In this document: positions 1 to 7,477 of the stretch, in pieces
Position numbering within the stretch: position 1 is the stretch's first letter
How the letters are laid out: each line of letters opens with the position of its first letter
Origin: CAZRVH01 sp964603635
Lineage (GTDB): Bacteria; Patescibacteriota; Gracilibacteria; Peribacterales; Peribacteraceae
Reading direction: 5' to 3'
Length of the DNA stretch: 64,000 bases
NCBI GenBank assembly: GCA_964603635.1
Contig: CAZRVH010000003.1
Location: forward strand, 1-64,000
Made by a program: the position numbers and the translations under genes
The notes under the pieces: model-generated
What the model saw: the letters and a program-made list of their open reading frames with translations, nothing else
What the model was told of the DNA's origin: nothing
Database searches by the model: none

Positions 1-1
1 T

Positions 2-91
2 GGAGAGGTGGCTGAGTGGTCGAAAGCGCACGACTCGAAATCGTGTATCCCGGAAACGGGATCGAGGGTTCGAATCCCTCCCTCTCCGCCA
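2..91 (+). tRNA. tRNA-Ser (CGA)
   Basis: Full class II tRNA cloverleaf: acceptor GGAGAGG pairs with CCTCTCC, discriminator G and an encoded CCA follow, anticodon loop CTCGAAA gives anticodon CGA (serine UCG), there is a long variable arm (CCCGGAAACGGG) and a T arm GAGGG-TTCGAAT-CCCTC. It is followed immediately by a palindromic repeat. Confidence 0.97.
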
Positions 92-131
92 TCCGGCTTC
101 GTCGAATCACCTTCGGTGATCGACTACGCCG
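92..131. repeat. Palindromic repeat abutting tRNA-Ser
   Basis: Starts right after the tRNA CCA. GGCTTCGTCGAATCACC, a TTC loop and GGTGATCGACTACGCC form a near-perfect hairpin. The outer part resembles the GGCTTCGCCAAGGCTACGG repeats next to the other two tRNAs of the window. Confidence 0.65.
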
Positions 132-174
132 CGATTAACTCTTTGCAAAGCCGGGCATACTAGAAGCTATCCCC

Positions 175-200
175 TCTATAACCTACAACCTACAACCTAA
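175..200. repeat. Single-arm CCTACAACC word repeat upstream of ugd
   Basis: The words CTATAACC, TACAACC and TACAACC run directly into the ugd start. No inverted partner arm is visible upstream. It belongs to the same word family as the elements at 46753-46802, 52113-52150, 54782-54865 and 61575-61652. Confidence 0.6.
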
Positions 201-204
201 CATC

Positions 205-1542
205 ATGACCATCGCCGTTGTCGGCACCGGCTACGTGGGACTCGTGACCGCCGCATGCTTCGCGGAGCTGGGCCATGACGTCGTGGGCGTGGATATCGAC
301 GCGGCGAAAGTGGAAATGCTGAGGCAAGGGATCTCCCCCATCTACGAGCCGGGGCTGGAAGAGCTTATCAAGGAAGGACTGAAAAACGGACGCCTGAGAT
401 TCACGACGGATCTCACGGAAGCGTTGCCCGACGTGCGCATCGTCTTTTCCGCGGTCGCCACCCCTCCCGACGAGGGATACAAGGCGGACCTGAGGGCGGT
501 GTTCAAGGTGGCGGAGACCGTGGCCGAACATGCAACCAAAGACGTGATCTTCGTGAACAAGTCGACGGTTCCGGTGGGAACGGGCGCGAAGTGCCAGGAA
601 AAGATCGACGCGATAGTGGCGCGGCGCGGACTTACTATCCGCGTTCCCGTCATCAGCAATCCCGAGTTCCTGCGGGAAGGCATGGCGGTGACGGACACGA
701 TGATGCCGGAACGGGTGGTGGTGGGAATCAATGGTTCGACAGGCTCACCACAGGCTGGTTACTCCTGGGCTGTCGATGAAATAGAGGAATTGTACCGCCC
801 CATCACGCGCGTGGGAAAGCCCCTCGTATTCATGGGCCGCGAGAGCGCGGAGATCGTGAAATACGCGGCGAACAGCTTCCTGGCGACCAAGATCAGCTTC
901 ATCAACATGCTCACCGAAATGTGCGAGAAGACAGACGCGAACATCCGCGACGTGGCGACGGGCATCGGGTTGGACAGCCGCATCGGTCCGCGCTTCCTGC
1001 ATGCGGGCATCGGCTACGGCGGCAGCTGCTTCCCGAAAGACGTGCGCGCGCTGCTCGCGACCGCGAAAGAACTCGGCATCAGCCTGCCCATCGTGGAAGC
1101 GACGGACCAAATCAACGGCTGGCAGCGCAACCGCTTCATCGAGACTATGCTCACGCACCTGAAACCAGGATCGAGCGTGGCGGTGTGGGGGCTGAGTTTT
1201 AAACCGAAGACCGACGACATGCGCGATGCGCCGAGCTTGGATATCATCCCGGCCCTGTTGAACGCCGGGCATACAGTCTCCGTGTTCGATCCCGTCGCGA
1301 CGGAGCGCGCGAGGCCGCTGCTCCCCGCTTCCGTGCGGTATGCGGACAACGCGCAGGAGGCCGTGAAGGACGCGGACGCCCTGGCGCTCCTGACGGAATG
1401 GGACATGTTCCGCGGGACGGACCTGAAAGAAGTGAAAGCACTGATGAAAGGCGACCTGCTCTTCGACGGGCGCAATGTCTACGAACCGTCCGAGGTTTCG
1501 GAAGCGGGATTGAAATACGTGGGGATCGGAATCAAGGCATAA
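205..1542 (+). CDS. ugd: UDP-glucose 6-dehydrogenase
   Basis: Cytosolic NAD-dependent enzyme oxidising UDP-glucose to UDP-glucuronate. The 445 aa protein is full length. The N-terminal Rossmann motif GTGYVGL is at residues 7-13, the substrate segment NPEFLREG at 152-159, Lys219 and Lys229 lie in AEIVKYAANSFLATK, and the catalytic Cys275 is in GGSCFPKD. The third domain carries GLSFKPKTDDMRD. Residues about 177-191 (GSTGSPQAGYSWAVD) are an extra loop encoded by a repeat-like sequence at 732-777. The product would feed the UDP-glucuronate epimerase at 2358. A close alternative is a UDP-hexose dehydrogenase of other specificity, but the sequence is typical Ugd. Confidence 0.95.
   Translation: MTIAVVGTGYVGLVTAACFAELGHDVVGVDIDAAKVEMLRQGISPIYEPGLEELIKEGLKNGRLRFTTDLTEALPDVRIVFSAVATPPDEGYKADLRAVFKVAETVAEHATKDVIFVNKSTVPVGTGAKCQEKIDAIVARRGLTIRVPVISNPEFLREGMAVTDTMMPERVVVGINGSTGSPQAGYSWAVDEIEELYRPITRVGKPLVFMGRESAEIVKYAANSFLATKISFINMLTEMCEKTDANIRDVATGIGLDSRIGPRFLHAGIGYGGSCFPKDVRALLATAKELGISLPIVEATDQINGWQRNRFIETMLTHLKPGSSVAVWGLSFKPKTDDMRDAPSLDIIPALLNAGHTVSVFDPVATERARPLLPASVRYADNAQEAVKDADALALLTEWDMFRGTDLKEVKALMKGDLLFDGRNVYEPSEVSEAGLKYVGIGIKA
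732..777. repeat. Degenerate palindromic repeat inserted in frame in ugd
   Basis: Begins GGTTCGACAGGCTCACCAC and is followed by a decayed inverted copy ending GGGCTGTCGATG. The left arm is the reverse complement of a TGGTGAGCCTGTCGAA-type repeat, related to arms at 12744-12813 and about 45590. The insertion adds roughly ten to fifteen residues between the NAD domain and helix EIEELYRPI without breaking frame. Confidence 0.6.
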
Positions 1543-1566
1543 AAAAGCGGCACCCGAAGGTACCGC
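1541..1566 (-). terminator. Intrinsic terminator of the LuxR-type regulator
   Basis: Read on the minus strand: GCGGTACC, TTCG tetraloop, GGTGCCGC, then six T residues. It ends the regulator gene and, given the A-run on the other side, may also serve ugd. Confidence 0.8.
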
Positions 1567-1597
1567 CGGGGAGAGAGGCCGGCATGCCGGTCGCCCG

Positions 1598-2218
1598 TTA
1601 CTTATTCGCCAACTCGACCTTGCCCACGTACTGGACCGCAACCATGGTACGATCGGTGGCTCCTAACTTTTGCAGGATGTTTTGAACGTGATCCTTGACA
1701 GTCTCGATGCCGCACGCACAGACGTGCGATATTTCCAGGTTCGAAAGACCGTATGCAAGACAACGCAACACCTGGCATTGCCGCCTTGTCAGTAAATTGA
1801 ACGGCGAAACAGGAATCTTTTCCTGCGACTGCAAGATGTCACGAACATGGAGATATTCCGATCCGGGCTCCACACCACCCTGAAGCGCCGCTAACAGACG
1901 CATGGCAATGGCATGCCTGTCCATGGACGCGAGAAGATACTCCTTCGCTCCCCAGGCAATGGCACATGCCATGTGAGTCGGATTGTCGGATTGCGAAAAT
2001 ACAACGGGGTGATTCGAAAGCCCGAACAAATCGAACGTACGTTGTTGGCCAATCAAAACGTCCGTGAGAAACACTACGTCATGATGGGCTTTGAGAAGGG
2101 ATGCGGCATGAGGAATATCGCCGGTGGAGGCGATGATATTCAATCCTGATGCACCTAAAAAATCATGCAGGCCTTCTCGCACCATCTGCTGGCCATGTAA
2201 GAGAATAATATCGGACAT
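1598..2218 (-). CDS. NarL/FixJ-type regulator with degenerate receiver domain
   Basis: 206 aa. Residues 1-115 look like a CheY-like receiver and residues 142-197 are a LuxR-type helix-turn-helix (LTRRQCQVLRCLAYGLSNLE, then TVKDHVQNILQKLGA). Asp53 aligns with the phospho-acceptor. The acidic pair normally after strand 1 (VDDH) is replaced by HGQQ, and the conserved Lys after strand 5 is Ala (YLLAS), so normal phosphorylation is doubtful. AGAGGT at 2226-2231 is a plausible Shine-Dalgarno site, unlike most genes here. No kinase is nearby. It diverges from the UDP-glucuronate epimerase across an interval holding a 16-bp perfect palindrome, which suggests control of itself or of that gene. Confidence 0.8.
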   Translation of the reverse strand: MSDIILLHGQQMVREGLHDFLGASGLNIIASTGDIPHAASLLKAHHDVVFLTDVLIGQQRTFDLFGLSNHPVVFSQSDNPTHMACAIAWGAKEYLLASMDRHAIAMRLLAALQGGVEPGSEYLHVRDILQSQEKIPVSPFNLLTRRQCQVLRCLAYGLSNLEISHVCACGIETVKDHVQNILQKLGATDRTMVAVQYVGKVELANK

Positions 2219-2272
2219 ACGTACCTCTGCTTTCTGCGGTTATGAAAAGAACATGCCTTTTGCAAAATTATG

Positions 2273-2288
2273 AAACATATATATGTTT
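2273..2288. promoter_or_regulatory. 16-bp perfect palindrome between divergent genes
   Basis: AAACATATATATGTTT is fully self-complementary and sits about 55 bases upstream of the LuxR-type regulator and 70 bases upstream of the epimerase. Possible operator for the adjacent regulator; function is inferred only from symmetry and position. Confidence 0.45.
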
Positions 2289-2343
2289 TAGTCAATATAC
2301 GCGGGCACACCATGGAAATGCTGGCCGTACAAGCAAATCTGGG

Positions 2344-2349
2344 TACAAT
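2344..2349 (+). promoter_or_regulatory. -10 box (TACAAT) placed for a leaderless start
   Basis: TACAAT ends 8 bases before the ATG at 2358, putting the expected transcription start at or next to the start codon. No Shine-Dalgarno sequence is visible. Confidence 0.55.
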
Positions 2350-2357
2350 GACATCCT

Positions 2358-3305
2358 ATGCGCATTCTTCTTACGGGCTCCTCCGGTTTCATCGGCTTTC
2401 ATACGGCCATGAAGCTCCTCGACCGCGGCGACGAAGTCGTGGGCCTGGATAACATGAACGCCTATTACGATCCGACCTTGAAGGAAGCACGCCTGAAGAT
2501 CCTTCAGGGCCGAAAGGGATTCAGCTTCACGAAGGGCGATATTTTGGATCGTCCGACGGTGGGGAAATGCATGGAAGGCGTCGACCGTGTCATCCACCTG
2601 GCCGCGCTGGCGGGAGTCCGTTACGCATTCGATCATCCCGACGAATACATCGATATCAATATCAAGGGATTCTTCAACGTACTGGAGGAAGTCCGCCTGC
2701 GGAAAATCCCGGGATTCATTTACGCGTCATCCAGCTCCGTGTACGGAGGCAATGAGAAATACCCCGCCGAGGAAACGGATCGCACCGACAACCAGCTGTC
2801 CCTGTACGGCATGAACAAAAAGGACAACGAACTGATGGCCCACATCTACCATTCGCTCTACGGAACGCACGTCACGGGATTGCGCTTCTTCACGGTATAC
2901 GGCCCGTACGGCCGCCCCGACATGGCGCTGTTCCTCTTCGCGGACGCCATCACCAACGGAAGGAAAATGTCGGTGTTCGGCGAAGGAAAAATGCAACGCG
3001 ACTTCACCTACGTGGACGACATCGTCTCCGGCATCATCGCGTCCGTGGACAAGAACTATCCGGAGGAAATCTTCAACCTCGGATGCGGACGCAAGGAGGA
3101 GCTTATGGACTACATCGGATACCTGGAACAGGCGCTGGGCAAGGAAGGCGAAAAGGAATTCCTGCCGATGCAACCGGGCGATACGACGGCCAGCCTGGCG
3201 GGCATCGAACATGCAAAAGACAAGCTCGGCTACGAACCGAAGACGCCCATCAAGGACGGCATACCCCGATTTGTCCAATGGTATAAGGAATACTACGGTG
3301 TATAA
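2358..3305 (+). CDS. UDP-glucuronate 4-epimerase-like SDR
   Basis: 315 aa extended short-chain dehydrogenase. The NAD motif is TGSSGFIG (6-13), followed by DNMNAYYDPTLKEARL, a segment typical of UDP-glucuronate 4-epimerases (GAE/LpsL/Cap1J). The catalytic pair is in YGMNKK after SSSSVYG. With ugd upstream it would make UDP-galacturonate. The start is supported by the TACAAT box 8 bases upstream. The last codons (WYKEYYGV-stop) are echoed 50 bases downstream by LDKEYYKV-stop after a palindromic repeat. Alternative: a UDP-glucose 4-epimerase-type enzyme. Confidence 0.88.
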   Translation: MRILLTGSSGFIGFHTAMKLLDRGDEVVGLDNMNAYYDPTLKEARLKILQGRKGFSFTKGDILDRPTVGKCMEGVDRVIHLAALAGVRYAFDHPDEYIDINIKGFFNVLEEVRLRKIPGFIYASSSSVYGGNEKYPAEETDRTDNQLSLYGMNKKDNELMAHIYHSLYGTHVTGLRFFTVYGPYGRPDMALFLFADAITNGRKMSVFGEGKMQRDFTYVDDIVSGIIASVDKNYPEEIFNLGCGRKEELMDYIGYLEQALGKEGEKEFLPMQPGDTTASLAGIEHAKDKLGYEPKTPIKDGIPRFVQWYKEYYGV

Positions 3306-3310
3306 ACCAG

Positions 3311-3379
3311 CCCTGAGCGAGACCCGCAACACGGGACGTGCCGAAGGGTCGATTGGACAAGGAGTACTATAAAGTGTAA
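3311..3379 (+). repeat. Palindromic repeat plus duplicated epimerase tail
   Basis: 3311-3348 begins CCCTGAGCGAGACCCG and ends CGGGACGTGCCGAAGGG, an imperfect inverted repeat. It is followed at 3353-3379 by codons reading LDKEYYKV-stop, matching the true gene end at 3279-3305 (WYKEYYGV-stop) in 19-20 of 27 bases. The second tail is out of frame with the gene, so it is a remnant. Confidence 0.6.
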
Positions 3380-3401
3380 TCATTGGTCTTTTTGATAAAA
3401 T

Positions 3402-3430
3402 TTGACGAATATTTTTTTCGTATTCATAAT
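3402..3430 (+). promoter_or_regulatory. Sigma70-type promoter of the small membrane gene
   Basis: TTGACG (3402-3407), exactly 17 bases, CATAAT (3425-3430), within the most AT-rich stretch of this part of the window. The predicted start near 3437 leaves a leader of about 43 bases. Confidence 0.7.
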
Positions 3431-3479
3431 AAAAAAGTTGCCACTCGCTCTCTGACCCCTTGAACGAAAGGACGGACCG

Positions 3480-3647
3480 ATGACGTATGCGTTTCGTATG
3501 TGCGTCAGTATGGTGATCCTGTACCTCGTGCTCTGCGGCGCCTGCTGGATCTTTACATGCTGGTACCAGCAGCGGCTGATCACGGAGATCACGAGCACGC
3601 AATTCCTTGGCGGCGGACTGTATCTGCTGAAATGGCTCCTTGCCTAG
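3480..3647 (+). CDS. Small membrane protein, unknown
   Basis: 55 aa, beginning MTYAFRMCVSMVILYLVLCG and ending GGGLYLLKWLLA. Residues about 7-27 form one hydrophobic membrane helix with four cysteines in the region, followed by a short polar segment and a hydrophobic end. Support comes from a consensus-like promoter, AAAGGA at 3467-3472 seven bases before ATG, and an intrinsic terminator 30 bases after the stop, which make a complete single-gene unit. No family is recognised. Confidence 0.65.
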   Translation: MTYAFRMCVSMVILYLVLCGACWIFTCWYQQRLITEITSTQFLGGGLYLLKWLLA

Positions 3648-3676
3648 GAAATCGCCGGTTAGTGACATGCAACAAG

Positions 3677-3702
3677 AAGCCGCGCGACCCCGCGGCTTTT
3701 TC
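3677..3702 (+). terminator. Intrinsic terminator
   Basis: AAGCCGCG, loop CGACCC, CGCGGCTT and a T-run (TTTTTCT). It closes the 55-aa gene transcript. Confidence 0.85.
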
Positions 3703-3705
3703 TAA

Positions 3706-3791
3706 CTTGGAAAGCTTCGGAAGCTTGGCAAGACAAATATCCAAACTAATCTTCTTTTTAGAAACTTTTGAAGCTTGCCCAGCTTTCCAAG
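3706..3791. repeat. AAGCTT-word inverted repeat
   Basis: The left arm CTTGGAAAGCTTCGGAAGCT (3706-3725) and the right arm AGCTTGCCCAGCTTTCCAAG (3772-3791) are inverted with a few mismatches around an AT-rich loop. Same design as other intergenic elements but with a different word. It ends 8 bases from the stop of the convergent GT-C gene. Confidence 0.65.
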
Positions 3792-3798
3792 CCAAATC

Positions 3799-4974
3799 CT
3801 ATTCACGCACCCACACCTCGACAGGCATGCCCTCCATCTTCTCAAACCCTTCCGCGCCCCGCACCTCGCATGCATCTGCCTTCAGGCAGACGACCGCCCG
3901 TGCGTTTTCAAGCAGCCACTCGCCGTATTTCAAAACGGGATACGGGCTTTCGTACTGCCACTCGTGTCCGAAGCTGCCTTGGATAAGCACGTCCCCCTGC
4001 CGCCCCCTTTGTTCGATTTCCCGCATCGTCACATGCGCCACCGAAGCAGAGGGAAGGCGGAGATGAAAGAACAAGAGAGCACAGGTACCCACGAGAAAAC
4101 ACGTGGCGAAGGGTGCCGTGAGACGCGGCCAGGCGCGCAATGCGTCCGCCAGCCCGACGGCAAAGAACGGAACGAGAATGATGCCGTAATAGCCATGGAA
4201 TCCGACGAAGATGTAGCCGCACACCAGCAGGAACGACACGATGATCGCCCGGCGCTTCGAGAAGAACAAACCCGCCATGCCCGCGACGCTAAGCGCACCG
4301 CTGCCCGCCGCGAACCAGAGCCAAGCGAAAGCCGTTGCCCGCCCGGCAAGGGATAGCGCCCCGTCCTTCCCCGCCTGGTTCAGCATCGATGCCAGGGCGA
4401 ATGGATTGGTGAAGGTGTAGAGGCCGAGCAGAAAGACGGGAACGAAGAAGAGTGCGAGACGTTGCCATGCCGGCAGCTTCGTTTTCCAAAGAATCGCAAG
4501 GACAATCGGGAAGAACAGCGCGGCCTGGTAGGCCGTGAAGAGGCTCGCCATCCAGAAGAGCGCGATGACGCCGGCGAACGGCGTCGCATCGTCGTCGCGG
4601 ATGGAGAGCCAGAGGAACAGCAATCCTTGCAATGCCGTGAGAGGCGCCATCATCACGGCGCCCGCTTGGGAAAGGACGCCCCACGAGAAAAGCCAAGCCG
4701 CTGCGAGCGCATAGCGACTGAGACGCGGCATGCCTCCGGCCATCTTCCACACGATCCGCACGGCCTGCACCACAAGCGAAGCAAAGAGGATGCGGGCGAC
4801 ACCCGCCTGCCAGGTGAATCCGTCGAACAAGGACAAAAACCAGCGTGCGAGAGGAGGATGGGGATACGGAATGCTCAGGAGATACTTCGCTTCATCCGTA
4901 CGAATGCCCCCCTGCAACCATGCAAGGAGCACGGCATACGCTTCCAGGCCGATGAGAATCATCAGTCGTTGCAT
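3799..4974 (-). CDS. GT-C membrane glycosyltransferase (PMT/ArnT-like)
   Basis: About 391 aa from the ATG at 4974, with roughly 9-10 hydrophobic helices. The first extracytoplasmic loop carries TDEAKYLLS and the motif HPPLARW, the acidic-residue/HPP arrangement of GT-C enzymes that use polyprenyl-phosphate sugars. The start at 4974 overlaps the stop of the upstream polyprenyl-phosphate sugar synthase by 13 bases, implying coupling, and the two likely act in sequence: the DPM1-like enzyme makes the lipid-linked sugar and this protein transfers it outside the membrane. A longer in-frame start (5013) lies deep in the upstream gene. Acceptor unknown. Confidence 0.8.
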   Translation of the reverse strand: MQRLMILIGLEAYAVLLAWLQGGIRTDEAKYLLSIPYPHPPLARWFLSLFDGFTWQAGVARILFASLVVQAVRIVWKMAGGMPRLSRYALAAAWLFSWGVLSQAGAVMMAPLTALQGLLFLWLSIRDDDATPFAGVIALFWMASLFTAYQAALFFPIVLAILWKTKLPAWQRLALFFVPVFLLGLYTFTNPFALASMLNQAGKDGALSLAGRATAFAWLWFAAGSGALSVAGMAGLFFSKRRAIIVSFLLVCGYIFVGFHGYYGIILVPFFAVGLADALRAWPRLTAPFATCFLVGTCALLFFHLRLPSASVAHVTMREIEQRGRQGDVLIQGSFGHEWQYESPYPVLKYGEWLLENARAVVCLKADACEVRGAEGFEKMEGMPVEVWVRE

Positions 4975-5936
4975 GGCAGGATGGCATCGGATTCGAACGG
5001 CAGCTCCAGGCACTCGGTCGCATCGGGTCCCTTGCGATGGACGCGATGGATGAGGCGGACACGATCGTCATACACCGCGCGGATAGAAAGATCGGACAGG
5101 GGCCAGCCGCGGGCATCGGAGAGCGAGGTCATTCCCTGGCGGACATAGGACCTGTACGTCGCGTTGGTATAGAGCAGCCGCAGATCCCGCAGTCTCCAGA
5201 GGAAGAATATCGCGAGTACGGCGGATACGAATATGAAGAGGGGCATCTGCAAGCGGCGCACCGCGGTGCGCAAGACCTGCCACAGGAACTGCAATTGGAC
5301 AAGGAGCGTCAGCTTGCTCTCGCCCTTCTCGCGGATGCCGAAATGGAACGGCACTTCGGCGATACGCGTGCCGCGCGGAAGGTACGAAAGGATTTCGAAC
5401 AGGATCTTGAAGCCCCGCGGACGCAGATACGGCGCAACCGCGCGATACGTGCCCCGTCGGATGGCGAAGAATCCGCTCATGGGATCGGTGACGCCTCCCG
5501 GCACCAAAAGACGGACGAGGTTCGTGGCGACCCTGCTAAGCATCCGACGCATCCATCTCCAATCCTCCGTATCGCCCCCTTGCCGGTACCTCGACGCGAG
5601 CGCGATGCCGGCTCCCGTCTCCATCGCATCCCGCAGGCGCGGCAGCAAGGTCGGATCATGCTGGAGGTCCGCGTCCATGACCATCAGCGCATCGCCCTTC
5701 GCTGCATCGAACCCATCGGCCACCGCCGACGACAGCCCCCTGCGTCCCACGCGGCGGATAACCTGCAGTGACGGATAGCGGGATTGCAGCGCACCCGCGA
5801 GTTCCCAGGTCCGGTCCGGCGAATCATCATCGACCACGATCACCTCGAAAGGATCCAGCGCCCGATGGACACGTTCGAGTACCTCCGCTATATTGGAGGC
5901 CTCGTTGTACGTTGGCAAAACAAGGGAAACGCGCAC
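4962..5936 (-). CDS. Polyprenyl-phosphate sugar synthase (DPM1-like GT2)
   Basis: 324 aa. The GT2 domain starts LVLPTYNEASNI (6-17), with VDDDSPDRTWE (35-45) and the DxD at Asp88-Ala-Asp90 (DADLQHDP), all typical of dolichol/polyprenol monophosphate mannose synthases. A membrane helix at about 228-252 and a roughly 70-residue tail follow the catalytic domain, as in membrane-anchored forms. The start is GTG at 5936: a TAGTCT -10 box lies 6 bases upstream, so the mRNA is probably leaderless. Overlaps the GT-C gene downstream. The sugar (mannose, glucose or GlcNAc) cannot be told from sequence. Confidence 0.87.
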   Translation of the reverse strand: MRVSLVLPTYNEASNIAEVLERVHRALDPFEVIVVDDDSPDRTWELAGALQSRYPSLQVIRRVGRRGLSSAVADGFDAAKGDALMVMDADLQHDPTLLPRLRDAMETGAGIALASRYRQGGDTEDWRWMRRMLSRVATNLVRLLVPGGVTDPMSGFFAIRRGTYRAVAPYLRPRGFKILFEILSYLPRGTRIAEVPFHFGIREKGESKLTLLVQLQFLWQVLRTAVRRLQMPLFIFVSAVLAIFFLWRLRDLRLLYTNATYRSYVRQGMTSLSDARGWPLSDLSIRAVYDDRVRLIHRVHRKGPDATECLELPFESDAILPCND

Positions 5937-5942
5937 CCTTGG

Positions 5943-5952
5943 AGACTATCAC
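5943..5952. promoter_or_regulatory. Overlapping divergent -10 boxes
   Basis: Minus-strand TAGTCT (5943-5948) lies 6 bases from the GTG at 5936, and plus-strand TATCAC (5947-5952) lies 8 bases from the ATG at 5961. The whole intergenic space is 24 bases, so the two promoters share bases and cannot be occupied together. Confidence 0.55.
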
Positions 5953-5960
5953 ACCTCCCC

Positions 5961-6869
5961 ATGAAAATCTTAGTAACCGGATCCTCGGGAACCATCGGGA
6001 CGCGCCTCTGCGAACGCCTCCTGGCGGACGGACACGACGTGGTCGGGGCGGATTGGAAGGACAACAAGTGGCAATCCGGCGTGCAGGCCGTGACGATCAA
6101 CGCCGATTTGCGCGATCCCGAGCAGGTGAAAAAACTGCCGGCCGATGTGGAGGCAATCATCCACCTGGCGGCCAACGCCCGCGTGCACGACCTCGTGATC
6201 GACCCGGACCGCGCGCTGGATAACGTGAAGGACACCTACAACATGCTGGAATTCGCGCGGAAGAACAACATCCGAAAATTCTTCTTCGCCTCCTCCCGCG
6301 AGACATACGGCAACATCCCGGCCCAGGACAGCTACACCGAGGACATGGCCCGCATGGAAAACTGCGCGAGCCCCTACACCGCCAGCAAAATCGCGGGCGA
6401 AGCCTTCGTGGAAAGCTACACGCGGTGCTACGGCGTGGACCACGTCATCATCCGCTTCAGCAACGTGTACGGCATGTACGACGAATCCGAGCGCGTGGTG
6501 CCGCTGTTCTTCCGCAAGGCGAAGGCGAACGAACCCATGACGGTGTTCGGCGAGAAGTGCCTGGATTTCACGTACATCGATGACGCGGTGGACGGCGTGG
6601 TGAAGGCGTTGATGAATTTCGAGCAAGCCAAGAACAACACCTATAACCTCGCGTACGGCAAAGGCTCGACGATCGTCGCACTGGCCGAACTGATGAAGGA
6701 ATTGCTCGGCGCCACATCGGAAGTGACGCTCACGAAGATGCGCACGGGGGAGATCGGGCGCTACATCGCGAATATCGATAAGGCGCGTAAAGCATTCGGC
6801 TACGACCCGAAGACGCCGTTTGTCGAAGGCGTAAAAAAGAGCGTGGAGTGGTATACGGCAAATACGTAA
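5961..6869 (+). CDS. NAD-dependent sugar epimerase/dehydratase
   Basis: 302 aa extended SDR. TGSSGTIGTRL at 6-16 binds NAD; HLAANARVHD, SSRETYGN and the catalytic YTASK follow, then FTYIDDAVDGVV. The start at 5961 gives the canonical beta-alpha-beta N terminus and has a -10-like TATCAC 8 bases upstream; the longer frame to 5784 would overlap the divergent gene. Likely a nucleoside-diphosphate-sugar 4-epimerase (UDP-glucose/GalNAc type) in this glycan region; exact substrate not decidable. Confidence 0.85.
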   Translation: MKILVTGSSGTIGTRLCERLLADGHDVVGADWKDNKWQSGVQAVTINADLRDPEQVKKLPADVEAIIHLAANARVHDLVIDPDRALDNVKDTYNMLEFARKNNIRKFFFASSRETYGNIPAQDSYTEDMARMENCASPYTASKIAGEAFVESYTRCYGVDHVIIRFSNVYGMYDESERVVPLFFRKAKANEPMTVFGEKCLDFTYIDDAVDGVVKALMNFEQAKNNTYNLAYGKGSTIVALAELMKELLGATSEVTLTKMRTGEIGRYIANIDKARKAFGYDPKTPFVEGVKKSVEWYTANT

Positions 6870-6873
6870 GCCG

Positions 6874-6902
6874 TTGCGGCGAGGGGGCGAGCAGCCTATG
6901 AT
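6874..6902 (+). promoter_or_regulatory. Promoter of the cysteine-rich small protein
   Basis: TTGCGG (6874-6879), 17-base spacer, TATGAT (6897-6902). The predicted start near 6909 gives an 80-base leader that contains the hairpin at 6926-6974. Confidence 0.6.
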
Positions 6903-6925
6903 CGCGGGCCGTCCTTTCACAGATC

Positions 6926-6974
6926 CACGGGCATCCCGCTGCCTTCCTTTCGGAAGCCAGCGGCCATACCCGTG
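6926..6974 (+). promoter_or_regulatory. Long leader hairpin upstream of a hypothetical gene
   Basis: CACGGG (6926-6931) pairs with CCCGTG (6969-6974), and GCTG-C-CTTCC pairs with GGAAG-C-CAGC around a TTTC loop. It ends right before ACGGAGA, the probable ribosome-binding site of the gene at 6989. No T-run follows, so it is not a simple terminator; mRNA stabilisation or translational control is possible. Confidence 0.5.
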
Positions 6975-6988
6975 AACGGAGAAATAGC

Positions 6989-7450
6989 ATGAGCAAATTA
7001 TGGGACTTTATAGCCTCTCTCTTCAGAGCAAGGCAGTTACCGGAAGCACCAGCAGAAACAATTCCGGGGATGCCGCCGGGATTCGTTGCGATCAACGTGA
7101 CGGCATTCGGCGAAACATTCAGGATGGGCGTGAAAGCCAATCCGGACGGCTCTCCGATGTACTCCGGTGAGGACGTCGCCAAGATGGCGATTCTCTGTGC
7201 GGACTGCATGCAGCCGATCTACGTCGGCCAAAGCGTGATCTGCCGCATCGTAACAAACGAAGAGCTGGCGGAGCTTCGCAATGATCCACATGTGCACGTT
7301 GTGGAAGGAGATCCCCCGAGAGCACTGTGCTGCTACACGATGAACTGCGCGCCGATCAGCGTACTTCCCTCTGGACGATGGTTGCCTGACCCCGATAATC
7401 CAGGCAAAGGCACGTTTGTAGCATGTCAGCACAAGATCTACACAGTGTGA
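6989..7450 (+). CDS. Hypothetical cysteine-rich protein
   Basis: 153 aa, not recognised. A short amphipathic N terminus (KLWDFIASLFRAR) precedes a compact domain with Cys70-x2-Cys73, Cys85, Cys114, Cys115, Cys120 and Cys146, which suggests a metal-binding ribbon or disulfide-rich fold. It has its own promoter, a structured leader, a clear ribosome-binding site (ACGGAGA, spacing about 7) and a terminator, so it is a monocistronic unit set among leaderless biosynthesis genes. No transmembrane helix is evident. Function unknown. Confidence 0.7.
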   Translation: MSKLWDFIASLFRARQLPEAPAETIPGMPPGFVAINVTAFGETFRMGVKANPDGSPMYSGEDVAKMAILCADCMQPIYVGQSVICRIVTNEELAELRNDPHVHVVEGDPPRALCCYTMNCAPISVLPSGRWLPDPDNPGKGTFVACQHKIYTV

Positions 7451-7477
7451 GCGAATGATATCTCCGGTACGGGCCCG

